Shown piece after piece: positions 17,863 to 26,638 of a DNA stretch of 64,000 nt. Every line of letters starts with the position of its first letter. Position 1 is the stretch's first letter. Origin of the DNA: Chthoniobacter flavus Ellin428. Lineage in GTDB: Bacteria > Verrucomicrobiota > Verrucomicrobiia > Chthoniobacterales > Chthoniobacteraceae. The DNA lies in contig NZ_ABVL01000004.1 of assembly GCF_000173075.1 (NCBI RefSeq), positions 248,001-312,000 of the forward strand, given 5' to 3'. Below the pieces are notes generated by a model. It was not told the origin of the DNA and made no database searches. It saw only the letters and a program-made list of their open reading frames with translations. The position numbers and the translations under genes were made by a program.

Positions 17863-18372
17863 CTAGCTGAGTATTTTAGCGGGATAAATTGCCATCCTTT
17901 GGCTGGGTTTTCCCCAGTGTGACGTTGATTATGGAAAAGGTATCCACGTAGGTTTTGAACGGGAACGAGATAAGTTTTTCAGATGGAAAGCGATGATAAG
18001 TCGGGAGTTATATGTAGTGGCTCTTGGGATTAATTTGTCGTGGCATGTGTGAGCGGTGGTGTCGTTTTTGGCAGACATACTTTTCGCAAAGAATTATCTT
18101 TCCTCTACAGGGGAACGGGTGTGCAATTAGTGTTGTCGCGCATATTTTCAGGGACGTGCGACGTGCAGAATTTCACACTCCCCGTGTATGAAAAGCATGC
18201 GGTCTTCTGCCGGCGGATCCGCCACGAGGGGAAAGGTGTTGTCTATCGAGGTCGACGTATCGCTGCGCGCTGATTCGGCAGCGCTTCATCCCAGCGTCGA
18301 GTCAGTGCTCCGGAGTTGCGGGTCTTTCTTCAAAATCCATTTGCCGAATCGTAGTTGAGGAAAACGAAACTT
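17863..18372. other. 510-base gene-free, relatively AT-rich spacer
   Basis: No frame here has convincing protein-like composition. The 77-codon frame at 18040-18273 lacks any recognisable motif and codon bias. The stretch is visibly richer in A+T than its neighbours and precedes the WD40/TPR operon, so it probably contains that promoter. The only clear signal is a GAGG at 18357-18360, 12 bases before ATG 18373. Confidence 0.6.
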
Positions 18373-21300
18373 ATGAAAAGTAGCCTACGCTTTCTTTGCG
18401 GAAGTTGCAGTTGGCTTTGCACGATCGCGTTCGGAGTCCTGATCGTGAGCAGTCGAGCGGGAGAGCCGCCGAAGGAATTGCCCGAGAGCCTCGCCGCCCG
18501 GGAAGAGGCGCAAGCCTATTTTGAGGATAACCAACCGCGCAAGGCGGCGGCGGCACTGGCCGCGGCGGCAGCGCGCGATCCAGGGAACCGCGTGCTGGGA
18601 ACGATGCTCTATGCGGCCGTTCGTGATCACGTGTGGAATCTCCCTGAGACGTTGCCGATCAAGCACGGCGGAGCGGTGGAGACGTTGGTCTTCAGTGCGG
18701 ATGGAAAGAAGATCGCGACGGGCGCGGCGAGCGGAGAAGTCTTCATCTCCAGCACCGAACCGCTGGATGAAGCGGACGCGGCGAAGGAACGCCTGGCCCT
18801 GCCGAAGGAAGAAAGCGCCATTGTCGGTCTGTCGTTTACAAAGGACGAAAAGCGGCTGGCGGTGGTGACGAAGGAGGGAGGCCTGCGGATCTGGGATACC
18901 GCGGCGAAAAAGCCGGTGTTCGAAGAAGGCAAACCCGCGCAGCCGGTGACGGTGGCGCGGAGATCATCGCGAGGGGGAATCTTCGTCATCGCCACGGCGG
19001 GTGGAGTGATTCAGGCGGTGGATATCGAGGCGGGGAAAGTGATCGCGGAGTTTCACATGCAGGGAGGCGCGGTGACCGCACTTGCCATGTCGCGCAGTGG
19101 AATGAAGCTGGCCGCCGCGGGGAGCGATCATATGGTGCGGGTGTGGAACCTGGAGACGGCCAAGGAGATCGGGAAAGGCTTGCCGCACCAAGGCGCAGTG
19201 ATCGCCCTCGATTTTTCCGCGGACGAGCGTTACGTGCTGACCGCCGGTGAGGAAAAGATCGCGCGGCTTTGGAATCCTGAGGAGGGCGTGATGGTGATGC
19301 CGGCCATGTCCTGTGGAGAAACGATCACGAAAGCGCGCGTCAGTCCCGATGGCAGCATGATCGGCACGCTGCTCGGCGACGGAAGCGTCCAGTTCTGGGA
19401 TGCGCTCACGGGAGCGAAATTGCCCGTCTCCCTGCATGAAGAGGCGCCGATGAACGACTTCGTGTGGGCGCGCACCGGAATGCGCGCGGCCACTGCTTCC
19501 AGCGATGGGCACGCGACGATCTGGACGACGCGCAACGGCGCGCAGCGCGGCGAACGGATCCTGCACGGTGGGCCGGTGCTGGTCATGACCTTCAGCCCGG
19601 ACGACAAGGTGCTCGCCACTGGCACAGCGGATGGCGAGGCGCGTCTTTGGCGCACGAATGGCGGCATGCCGCTGACCACGGTGCGGAATCACAATGCCCG
19701 GGCGCGCACCGCTTTCTACAGCGCGGACGGGCAACACCTCGTGACCGCTTCCGAAGACCACACGGCGCTGCATTGGATTTCGGGCCACGTCGATCCCTAC
19801 GGTCCAGCGATGCAACAGCGGGGCAAGGTCACGTGTGCAGTTTTCAATGCGGATGCCTCGCGCATTCTGACCTCCGACACGAGTGGCGACGCGCAGCTGT
19901 GGGACGCCAAAAAGGGGAGAGTCGATGGAAAACCGTATCATCACTCTGCCGCGGTGAACTGGGTCGATTTCGCGCCGAACGAAAACCGATTGGTGACTGC
20001 GGCGGGGCCGCGCGCCACCGTCTGGAGCTTCACCGATCGCACCAAACCGCTGGCCGTGATCCAGCATCCGGGTAAAAAGAAATCGGAGTTGAAGTGTGCG
20101 CGCTTCAGTCCGGATGGGAAATTGCTGGTGACGGTGTCGACCGATGGCACGGCCCGCATTTGGGACGCGAAGACCTGGAGACCGGTGAGTGTGATCAATC
20201 GGCACAATGCGCTCTGGTGCGCCCGTTTCAGCCCCGACGGCAGTCGCATGGTGGTGACGGGGGATGACGTCCAGGCGGTGGTCTACGATACGAAAACGTG
20301 GAAGCCGGTCGGCACGCCGGTGCTGGCGCCCGGACCGGTCTTCTCCGCGGTTATCACCGAGGACAACCGTTTCCTGGCGATCACCTCATTGTTACTGGAG
20401 GCAGTGCAATTTTTCGAGATCGATAGCGGCCGCCCGCTGGGCGAAGGAGTGAACCTGCACACGCAGGCGACGTGCATCGACTATCTGGTGCAGGACAAGG
20501 TGGTGGTCGTGGCTTGTGATGATGGCACGGTGCGGGCGATCGAGGCGCCCTTTGTCGCGCAGGATGTGCCGGCATGGATGCCTGCTTTTGCGGAGCGGCT
20601 GGTCGGGTTGCATCGGACCGGGCCCGATACTTTTGAGCGCGTGCTCACCCATATGGCGCAACTGCACGCCATGGCGGACGATCCGGCGCTTCCCGCCGAG
20701 GCGGACTTCACGAAACTCGCGCGCTGGGAACTCGCCAGCGGCAGCGACCGCCATGGCATGCCGCGGTTTACCAGCACGCTGGCCGATAACATCGTGCATC
20801 GGGTGAACGAGCGTTCCCTCGGCGCTCTTTTCGAATGTTACGAGGCGATCTCGGCCGATGCACTCGTTCTGTCGGGAGTGAGTCTCTACCTTCCCAATGC
20901 ACGTCACGGAGAATTCATTGCGGATATGGTATTGAAAATGCCGGACGCGACGCCCCTCGCGCGTTGCTACGCGGCCAGCACGCTGATCAATGCCGGGCGC
21001 GGCGTGGAGGCATTGGCGGTTGTGACCAAGGCCGTCGCCGACGCGCCGGGGGATGCGCGAGTTTTGCGTCGCGCGGCAAAAGTGGAGGCCCGGATGCAAA
21101 ACATGGCCGAGGCCGTCGCGCTCTTCGACAAATCGCTGGAGATCGAGCCGGACAATTTCGAAACCCGCCGCGCCTACGGTTGGGTGTTGTACTATTTCCA
21201 GCGGCCCGCGCAGGCGGCCGTGCAATTCATGGCCGCCCAGGACCTGGCTGGCGAGATGGTGGACGACGTCATCGCCGGGCTTTGCTTGTGCGCGCGGGCT

Positions 21301-21459
21301 CAGAAAAACGATATGGAGGCGCTGGCCGACTATCACCGGCTGGTCGCTCTCGATCCCGCCTGGAAGGAAGCCAGTTACCTCAGCGACCTCCGTGGCTGGA
21401 CCCAGGGGCAATTGGAGGAACTCGAGCGCGTGCGCCGCGCTTACGTCGCCAAAAAATAA
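18373..21459 (+). CDS. Secreted or anchored WD40-repeat protein with C-terminal TPR
   Basis: ATG 18373 (1028 aa) is preferred over an upstream TTG because GAGG lies at 18357-18360. A hydrophobic signal sequence spans about 8-30. A short TPR-like stretch (AAREEAQAYFEDNQPRKAAAALAAAA) precedes at least ten WD40-type units at about 80-680 with phrases such as LVFSADGKKIATG, RIWDTAAKKP, RFSPDGKLLVTVSTDGTARIWD and KTWKPVG. After about 700 comes a helical region and TPR repeats at about 860-1000. It is likely a scaffold; the partner is unknown. The next two genes follow closely and may form an operon. Confidence 0.85.
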   Translation: MKSSLRFLCGSCSWLCTIAFGVLIVSSRAGEPPKELPESLAAREEAQAYFEDNQPRKAAAALAAAAARDPGNRVLGTMLYAAVRDHVWNLPETLPIKHGGAVETLVFSADGKKIATGAASGEVFISSTEPLDEADAAKERLALPKEESAIVGLSFTKDEKRLAVVTKEGGLRIWDTAAKKPVFEEGKPAQPVTVARRSSRGGIFVIATAGGVIQAVDIEAGKVIAEFHMQGGAVTALAMSRSGMKLAAAGSDHMVRVWNLETAKEIGKGLPHQGAVIALDFSADERYVLTAGEEKIARLWNPEEGVMVMPAMSCGETITKARVSPDGSMIGTLLGDGSVQFWDALTGAKLPVSLHEEAPMNDFVWARTGMRAATASSDGHATIWTTRNGAQRGERILHGGPVLVMTFSPDDKVLATGTADGEARLWRTNGGMPLTTVRNHNARARTAFYSADGQHLVTASEDHTALHWISGHVDPYGPAMQQRGKVTCAVFNADASRILTSDTSGDAQLWDAKKGRVDGKPYHHSAAVNWVDFAPNENRLVTAAGPRATVWSFTDRTKPLAVIQHPGKKKSELKCARFSPDGKLLVTVSTDGTARIWDAKTWRPVSVINRHNALWCARFSPDGSRMVVTGDDVQAVVYDTKTWKPVGTPVLAPGPVFSAVITEDNRFLAITSLLLEAVQFFEIDSGRPLGEGVNLHTQATCIDYLVQDKVVVVACDDGTVRAIEAPFVAQDVPAWMPAFAERLVGLHRTGPDTFERVLTHMAQLHAMADDPALPAEADFTKLARWELASGSDRHGMPRFTSTLADNIVHRVNERSLGALFECYEAISADALVLSGVSLYLPNARHGEFIADMVLKMPDATPLARCYAASTLINAGRGVEALAVVTKAVADAPGDARVLRRAAKVEARMQNMAEAVALFDKSLEIEPDNFETRRAYGWVLYYFQRPAQAAVQFMAAQDLAGEMVDDVIAGLCLCARAQKNDMEALADYHRLVALDPAWKEASYLSDLRGWTQGQLEELERVRRAYVAKK

Positions 21460-21460
21460 T

Positions 21461-22063
21461 ATGAAAAGCATCGCATTACCCGCGCGCTCGCACGCGACCT
21501 TGCGGCAGAAGTTGATCACCGCGCTCATCATCCTGATGGCGAGCGCCCGGGCAATAGGGGGGGCCATCGACCTCGGAACCCCGACTTCGCGGACTCCCTA
21601 CGATCAATATCTGGGCCCCCTTTGGGATGTATTGCACAGCCTCGGCGGCAATCAGCCCGACATGGGCACGGTGGAGCAACTCGTACGGGAGGGGCGGGCC
21701 TTCCGCTACGTCTTTAAAAAAGATCAGCCCTATGTGCCGCAAACACCGGCGGAAACCGAGTCGACCAAGAGCGGCGATTGCAAGGCGAAAGCCCTGTGGC
21801 TCGCGTCCAAGATGGGCTCGCGCAATGTCCGGTTCGTCGTCGGCAAAGCGAGCGTCGAGCGGAATGTCAACCATGCCTGGCTGATTTGGGAAGGCCCGCA
21901 AGGCTGGCTCATCCTGGACGCCACCATGTTCAGCAAGCCGCTTCAGCCCGACAGACTCTCTCCGTCGGATTACGTACCAAGTTTCTCCTATTCGCCTTCC
22001 GGCAGATACGCGCACGCGGTCGCTGCAATCATCGCCGGCAAGAAATACGGCGATCACCTCTAA
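21461..22063 (+). CDS. Exported transglutaminase-like (papain-fold) protein
   Basis: ATG 21461 is one base after the upstream stop, so the genes are almost certainly cotranscribed. The 200 residues begin with a signal peptide or anchor (about 15-33). The core shows the transglutaminase-like order Cys-His-Asp: SGDCKAKALWLASKMG (Cys107), NHAWLIW (His138) and WLILDAT (Asp153). The size fits a minimal bacterial transglutaminase-like cysteine protease. Substrate is unknown. Its close linkage to the WD40/TPR protein suggests a cell-envelope processing complex, which is inference. Confidence 0.7.
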   Translation: MKSIALPARSHATLRQKLITALIILMASARAIGGAIDLGTPTSRTPYDQYLGPLWDVLHSLGGNQPDMGTVEQLVREGRAFRYVFKKDQPYVPQTPAETESTKSGDCKAKALWLASKMGSRNVRFVVGKASVERNVNHAWLIWEGPQGWLILDATMFSKPLQPDRLSPSDYVPSFSYSPSGRYAHAVAAIIAGKKYGDHL

Positions 22064-22074
22064 ACAAAACATCT

Positions 22075-22512
22075 ATGAAACTCCAGCTGCCTCTGTCTGA
22101 CATAGCCGCCCTTCTGGGTGGCGTGCTCGCTGTGGTGTCGTTCGCCGGCTGCGCCAGCTTCGATGCCTCGAACCAGGAATCGATGCTCACCGCCGCCGGC
22201 TTCAAGGAGCGGACTCCGCAGACGGCGAAACAAAAGGAACTCTACGCCGGTGCACCCTCCTACAAGGTCGAGCGCGTGGCTGTGAACGGCAAAACTTTCT
22301 ATGCCTACAAAGACGAAAAGAAGGGGACCGCTTTCATCGGCGGCGAAGCGGAATATCAGCGCTACCAGCAGCTCGCCGTGCAGCAACGCATCGCACGGCA
22401 GAACTATGAAGCCGCGCAGATGAACCGCGAGATGGCGACGGGCTGGTACAGCGCCTATGGCCCGTATGCTTTCGGCCCCTATGGCTATGGGCCGCGTGTC
22501 CGGATGTGGTGA
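22075..22512 (+). CDS. Small lipoprotein with Tyr/Gly-rich C-terminus
   Basis: ATG 22075 lies 11 bases after the upstream stop. The 145 residues start with a lipoprotein signal ending SFAGC (lipobox Cys at about 26). A middle part (GKTFYAYKDEKKGTAFIGG) resembles small envelope proteins that carry a YxY.D stretch, and the C-terminus is aromatic/glycine-rich (YGPYAFGPYGYGP). It is probably the third gene of the WD40/TPR - transglutaminase operon. Function is unknown. Confidence 0.75.
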   Translation: MKLQLPLSDIAALLGGVLAVVSFAGCASFDASNQESMLTAAGFKERTPQTAKQKELYAGAPSYKVERVAVNGKTFYAYKDEKKGTAFIGGEAEYQRYQQLAVQQRIARQNYEAAQMNREMATGWYSAYGPYAFGPYGYGPRVRMW

Positions 22513-22768
22513 GGCCTTGCTCTGCGACGAAAATGAAACTCGCTTCGAAATCCGAAGCGAAATGTCGATTCACCCTGGTGCTGGATCAGCGGCGCCAGGT
22601 GAGGGGAGCGCGCAGGCGCTTTTCTGACGGAGAAGGGCGAACAAACATCCGGAGCGCCCTTTGCTGCGATACGAGTATACGCGGGGGTGTCCGAAGGCAT
22701 CTTAACCGCATCACTTATTTACCATGCGCGTCGTTCCAGCCAGCAAGAGCCCCTGAAAATCGCGGAAA

Positions 22769-24355
22769 ATGCCACCATCTCAAAACATCGATGCCGAAGC
22801 AGGCCTGCCACCGGCCGATTTCCTGCTTCCCGCCATTATTGATTCTTCCGAAGACGCGATCGTCAGCAAGAATCTCCATTCCATCGTTACGAGCTGGAAC
22901 AAAAGCGCCGAGCGCATTTTCGGTTTCACGGCCGAAGAGATGATCGGACAGCCGATCAGCCGACTATTTCCACCGGATCGCATGGAGGAGGAGACGCATA
23001 TTCTCAGCCGCATCACGGCCGGGGAGCGGGTGGAGCATTTTGAAACGATCCGGGTGCGCAAGGATGGAAAAGAGATCGATGTTTCCCTGACGATTTCACC
23101 GGTGCGGGACAAAACTGGCAAAATCGTCGGGGCGTCGAAGATCGCGCGTGACATCACCGGACAGAAAGACGCCGCGCGCCGGTTGGCGCAGGCCCACGAG
23201 GACCTCAAGCGCGCGGATCGCTTGAAGATCGATTTTTTGGCGACTCTTTCTCACGAACTGCGCACGCCGCTCACGGCCATTCTCGGCTGGATCCAAATCC
23301 TGAAAGAAGAGGCGACGCCTGCCGATCTCGCGCAGGGTCTCGAAGTCATCGAACGCAATGTCCGCCTCCAATCGCAGCTTATCGAAGACCTGCTCGACAT
23401 GAGCCGCATTGAGGCCGGCAAGGTCAGCCTCGACCTGCAGCGCGTCGATCTATCTGCCGTGGTGAACGCGGCCGTCCAGACCGTCCGCCCTACGGCCGAC
23501 GCCAAGGACATTCGCCTCACCTCGCTGCTCGCCGATGTGGATGGCGTGACCATGGGAGACAAGAATCGCTTGCAGCAGATCGTCTGGAATCTCCTGACCA
23601 ACGCGATCAAGTTCACTCCGACGCACGGTCGCATTCAGGTCACCATGCACCGCGCCAAATCGAACGTGGAAGTGATTGTGTCGGACAACGGGCAGGGGAT
23701 TGCCCCCGAGTTTCTCGATCACGTTTTCGACCGCTTTCGGCAGGCGGATGCTTCCACCACGCGCAAGCATGGCGGTTTGGGGATCGGACTGAGCATTGCC
23801 CGTCACCTTGCGGAATTGCATGGCGGCCACTTGAAAGTCTCCAGTCTGGGGCTTGGAAAGGGGGCGTCCTTCACGCTGAGTCTGCCGATGTTGTCGGCGC
23901 ACCATCATACGGAGCCGCCGGGCGGCGAACATCCCAGCGCGACCGCGGAGACGCAGGCTGTCGGCCACCTCCAGGGAGTGAAAGTGCTGGCCGTCGATGA
24001 CGACACGGATTCGAGAGGAGCGATCGAGCGGATTCTCGAGCGCAATGGCGCGGCGGTGCGCACGGCTTCTTCCATGGAGGAAGCGCTGAGCGAGTTTACG
24101 CAATTCTCTCCCGATGTGGTGTTGAGCGATATCGGGATGCCGGGGCACGATGGCTACGAGTTGATCGCGCGCCTGCGGGCGTTGCCAGGCGGGCGCACCG
24201 TGCCCGCGGTGGCCCTGACCGCGCTCGCCCGGAGTGAAGATCGCACCCGGGTCCTGCGCGCCGGGTTCCAGATGCATCTTGCCAAGCCGGTGGAATCGCA
24301 TGAGCTCGTAGCGGTGGTGCAGAATCTCGCGGCGTTGCGAATGCCGCAGAATTGA
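22769..24355 (+). CDS. PAS hybrid sensor histidine kinase with receiver domain
   Basis: The 528-residue, apparently soluble protein has PAS at about 25-140 (DSSEDAIVSKN, SWNKSAERIFGFTAEEMIG), HisKA with phospho-His162 in TLSHELRTPL, HATPase at about 255-380 (NLLTNAIKF, SDNGQGI, GLGIGLSIA), then a receiver at about 400-520 with acidic pocket VDDDTDS and phospho-Asp454 in SDIGMPG. No transmembrane segment is seen. This is a common cytosolic PAS-HK-REC architecture. It converges with the downstream hupE-like operon, with stops 13 bases apart. Confidence 0.92.
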   Translation: MPPSQNIDAEAGLPPADFLLPAIIDSSEDAIVSKNLHSIVTSWNKSAERIFGFTAEEMIGQPISRLFPPDRMEEETHILSRITAGERVEHFETIRVRKDGKEIDVSLTISPVRDKTGKIVGASKIARDITGQKDAARRLAQAHEDLKRADRLKIDFLATLSHELRTPLTAILGWIQILKEEATPADLAQGLEVIERNVRLQSQLIEDLLDMSRIEAGKVSLDLQRVDLSAVVNAAVQTVRPTADAKDIRLTSLLADVDGVTMGDKNRLQQIVWNLLTNAIKFTPTHGRIQVTMHRAKSNVEVIVSDNGQGIAPEFLDHVFDRFRQADASTTRKHGGLGIGLSIARHLAELHGGHLKVSSLGLGKGASFTLSLPMLSAHHHTEPPGGEHPSATAETQAVGHLQGVKVLAVDDDTDSRGAIERILERNGAAVRTASSMEEALSEFTQFSPDVVLSDIGMPGHDGYELIARLRALPGGRTVPAVALTALARSEDRTRVLRAGFQMHLAKPVESHELVAVVQNLAALRMPQN

Positions 24356-24368
24356 CAACGGAGGTGTC

Positions 24369-24986
24369 CTACTTGCGCAGCGCAAAGGCGAGCATGAGCA
24401 CGGAGATTGCCAGGATCCACGAGCCGGCGACACGGATGCCGATCTGCAGCCACTGCTGTTTCTTCTCCGCGGCCAGCGAAGTGTAGAAGGCGAAATTCAC
24501 CAGGTATACGAGCAGCCCGACCCAGGTGCCGGAGAGCGTTCCGAATACAGTCCACGCAGCGCCCTTTTCCACGCCGGAATCCAGGCCGATGGCAAGCGCG
24601 CCTGCGCCGAGCAGGATGGCTGGTACCGCGAACGGGAGTTTCTTTCCGAAGGCCACGATACCGCCGATGGCGAAAGCGATGCCCGAGAGAATGCCCGGAT
24701 GGACACCGGCGATTCGCCCCGTAGTGGTAAGGGCGAGGCCGATGGCTGAGCAGCCGGCGAAGACTTTCAGCGGCGCCCCGAGCCGCAGGGGGATGTGCTG
24801 GCCCACGGCCAATCCCAAGGCGAGAAGGATGATCACGTGAGATGGCGTCAGGAGCGGATGCAGCGCGCCGGTCATGAAGCTGCTCATGCCCTGCACCGTC
24901 ATATGGGCCTGGGCATGTGCTGGGAGCGCGAGCCCGGCCACGGGCGTGATCAGCCACGCGCGACGGCATGAGCCCGGACTACTCAC
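24369..24986 (-). CDS. HupE/UreJ-family membrane protein 2
   Basis: The start is inferred as GTG at 24986-24984, which overlaps the TGA of the upstream paralogue (GTGA overlap, translational coupling). The 205-residue product then has a signal peptide ending near PAHAQA and five or six helices. The motif ALHPLLTPSHVIILLALGLA corresponds to the HPLSGLDH-type metal-binding region of HupE/UreJ, here with a Ser-His. The family are secondary nickel or cobalt permeases. The downstream position and overlap suggest both proteins are made together. Confidence 0.75.
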   Translation of the reverse strand: MSSPGSCRRAWLITPVAGLALPAHAQAHMTVQGMSSFMTGALHPLLTPSHVIILLALGLAVGQHIPLRLGAPLKVFAGCSAIGLALTTTGRIAGVHPGILSGIAFAIGGIVAFGKKLPFAVPAILLGAGALAIGLDSGVEKGAAWTVFGTLSGTWVGLLVYLVNFAFYTSLAAEKKQQWLQIGIRVAGSWILAISVLMLAFALRK

Positions 24987-25594
24987 GCCTTGATCGTTCC
25001 GGTAAGAAACAGGCACCCGATCACCGCGATGGCCGCGCCGCTCAGGCGCACCACCACGTGGCCCCAAGGCCAGCGAAGGAGCAGTCCCAGCGCGATACCG
25101 CTGAGATGGAGCAGGCCGGTGGCGATGACGAAGCCGATGGCGTAAGTCATCGCGTTTGCCGAGTTGGGCAATTCCGTGCCGTGGGCGTGGCCGTGAAAAA
25201 TGGCGAAGAAGCCGACGATGGCCGCGGCAACCCATAGCGGAGGCCGGACGGCAAAAGCCACCGCCAACCCCAGCAACAACCCCGAAAGCGCGATGCATGT
25301 CTCCACCGCCGGCAGCGGCACGTGAAGCACGCCGAGGGCTCCTCCGAAAGCCATTACCACCGGGAACACGACAGGCAGCAGCCACATTGCCGGAGCGCGC
25401 AGATAGGCGCCCCAGAGGCCGACCGCGACCATGGCCACGATGTGATCGAGCCCGGTGAGCGGGTGTCCAAAACCGCTGACAAATCCACCGATGTTTCCCG
25501 CCGTGGAGTGCGCGCTGGCGTTGCCCTGCAGGAGCAGCAGGAGCGCGGTGGCGACAACGGCGGGGGCGATGGAGAAAGGCCTGGGCGGCTTCAT
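24983..25594 (-). CDS. HupE/UreJ-family nickel/cobalt permease-like protein 1
   Basis: ATG at 25594 is preferred over the longer frame because it starts directly before a signal peptide (hydrophobic, ending near NASAHS). The 203 residues contain the HupE hallmarks GFGHPLTGLDHIVAMVAVG and FFAIFHGHAHGTELP with several His and Asp residues expected to coordinate metal. About six transmembrane helices are seen. It likely imports Ni or Co. No hydrogenase or urease genes lie in the window, so the metal's use is not shown. An 11-bp inverted repeat lies upstream at 25656-25693. Confidence 0.85.
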   Translation of the reverse strand: MKPPRPFSIAPAVVATALLLLLQGNASAHSTAGNIGGFVSGFGHPLTGLDHIVAMVAVGLWGAYLRAPAMWLLPVVFPVVMAFGGALGVLHVPLPAVETCIALSGLLLGLAVAFAVRPPLWVAAAIVGFFAIFHGHAHGTELPNSANAMTYAIGFVIATGLLHLSGIALGLLLRWPWGHVVVRLSGAAIAVIGCLFLTGTIKA

Positions 25595-25655
25595 GCGACG
25601 CACCGTATCCTGCCACCGTGCCCGGCGAAAGCGCGGATTCACCGGCCCCGCAAAG

Positions 25656-25693
25656 CGTCATCCCGACCTCGCAGTCGCGGGATCGGGATGACG
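25656..25693. repeat. REP-like inverted repeat upstream of hupE-like pair
   Basis: CGTCATCCCGA (25656-25666) and TCGGGATGACG (25683-25693) are perfect complements around a 16-base GC-rich loop. It lies between the 41-aa gene and the hupE-like operon on the minus strand. It may be a dispersed repeat or attenuate read-through; no T-tract is apparent. Confidence 0.6.
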
Positions 25694-25794
25694 GATTCGG
25701 GAAATGAGCCAATACGCGGATCGCGCGCCCATCTCCCTGCCGGCTGTGAAACAATATCCAGCCGACCTTTCTGCAAATACCACCGCCGAGCGGT

Positions 25795-25920
25795 TTATTT
25801 GCCGAGCATTTTCGCGACGATGAAAATGAGGATCGCGCCACCAATCCCGCCACCGAAAATCAGATAGAGGAGGGAATAGCCGGCGGCAGCCAACATCGTA
25901 GGGAGAATCAGCATAGCCAT
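25795..25920 (-). CDS. 41-residue Gly-rich membrane peptide
   Basis: This short frame reads from ATG 25920 as MAMLILPTMLAAAGYSL, continuing through FGGGIGGAILIF and ending in KMLGK and a TAA. One or two hydrophobic helices flank a GGGIGG turn. Length and composition match the many uncharacterised single-helix membrane peptides of PVC bacteria. It lies 20 bases downstream of the His-rich lipoprotein on the same strand. No Shine-Dalgarno was seen. Confidence 0.55.
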   Translation of the reverse strand: MAMLILPTMLAAAGYSLLYLIFGGGIGGAILIFIVAKMLGK

Positions 25921-25940
25921 AAATAAAGAAAGTTAGTGAG

Positions 25941-26132
25941 TTAGTAGGTCCGGACGGTCGTCGTTTCGGTCGGCACCGCATGGTGGACCGTGGTTTCTTC
26001 CGTTGTGGTGGTTGACGTTACCGCTTCGTGGCGGTGATGGTGATGATGGTCGTGGTCCATGTCCTCGTCCTCGCACGCAGAGAAGAGAAGGATGGAAGAG
26101 GCGGCAAAGCACAGGATGAGCAGTGTCTTCAT
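25941..26132 (-). CDS. His/Asp-rich small lipoprotein
   Basis: The 63 residues have a lipoprotein signal (MKTLLILCFAASSI then LLFSAC, lipobox Cys20). This is followed by a strongly metal-binding stretch, EDEDMDHDHHHHHRHE, and a Thr-rich tail. Once acylated, nearly the whole mature part would be a surface or periplasmic acidic/His cluster able to hold divalent metal. It lies upstream of two HupE-like permeases on the same strand, which supports a metal-handling role (inference). Confidence 0.7.
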   Translation of the reverse strand: MKTLLILCFAASSILLFSACEDEDMDHDHHHHHRHEAVTSTTTTEETTVHHAVPTETTTVRTY

Positions 26133-26249
26133 AGGGATAAATGTGGTTCACCACAGAATCGCTGACGAAGTGAGGGCTGCGTGTGCGGGCGGTTGGTACT
26201 TAATTAGCAATTAGTTAGGTCAGTGCTGGCCAAGGTTACGACCGCATCG

Positions 26250-26546
26250 ATGGAGCAACGCGATTTCGGGGGCAAATCGATTCCTTTGCTGGTTATGATT
26301 CACACGCGCGAACGCCTGGCGGTTTTCATTGGTGACGTCTTGCACCGGCAAAACACCTGCCGCGTTTTCTCGCACGTTCTCTTCTCGTGCTGGCCGGTTC
26401 CTCCGGAAAAATTGCCGGAGGAAATTGCCAGCTTTGCCGTGGTCCACGGCTGGGAGGTGAGAGTCCACGAGCCGGCGGCGTACGGAGTCGTGGCGGATTT
26501 TCAGCGCGCGCAGACGAAGAAAAATTCCGAGGGCGCCGAGGATTGA
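26250..26546 (+). CDS. Small hypothetical protein
   Basis: A 98-codon frame from ATG 26250 (a GTG at 26223 is also possible). The C-terminal half (KLPEEIASFAVVHGWEVRVHEPAAYGVVADFQRA) is protein-like, but no family was recognised. A minus-strand frame covers the same bases with less natural composition. It is divergent from the lipoprotein at 25941. Real status is uncertain. Confidence 0.4.
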   Translation: MEQRDFGGKSIPLLVMIHTRERLAVFIGDVLHRQNTCRVFSHVLFSCWPVPPEKLPEEIASFAVVHGWEVRVHEPAAYGVVADFQRAQTKKNSEGAED

Positions 26547-26638
26547 GAGCGGTTGATATGTAATTTCCAAAAAACCGCCCACTTTTTACAAATCCGCGGT
26601 CGCCAAATGGGGCCGGGCTGCACTACTCTCCCGCCGCC

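Noticed and set aside
18040..18273. 77-codon plus-strand frame in the AT-rich spacer
   Set aside because: No motif, poor codon bias and no ribosome site. Not reported as a gene.
25000..25853. N-terminal extension of the second HupE-like protein into one 494-aa protein
   Set aside because: The extension overlaps the first HupE-like gene out of frame and is Arg-rich. The GTG at 24986 gives a normal HupE length and signal peptide.
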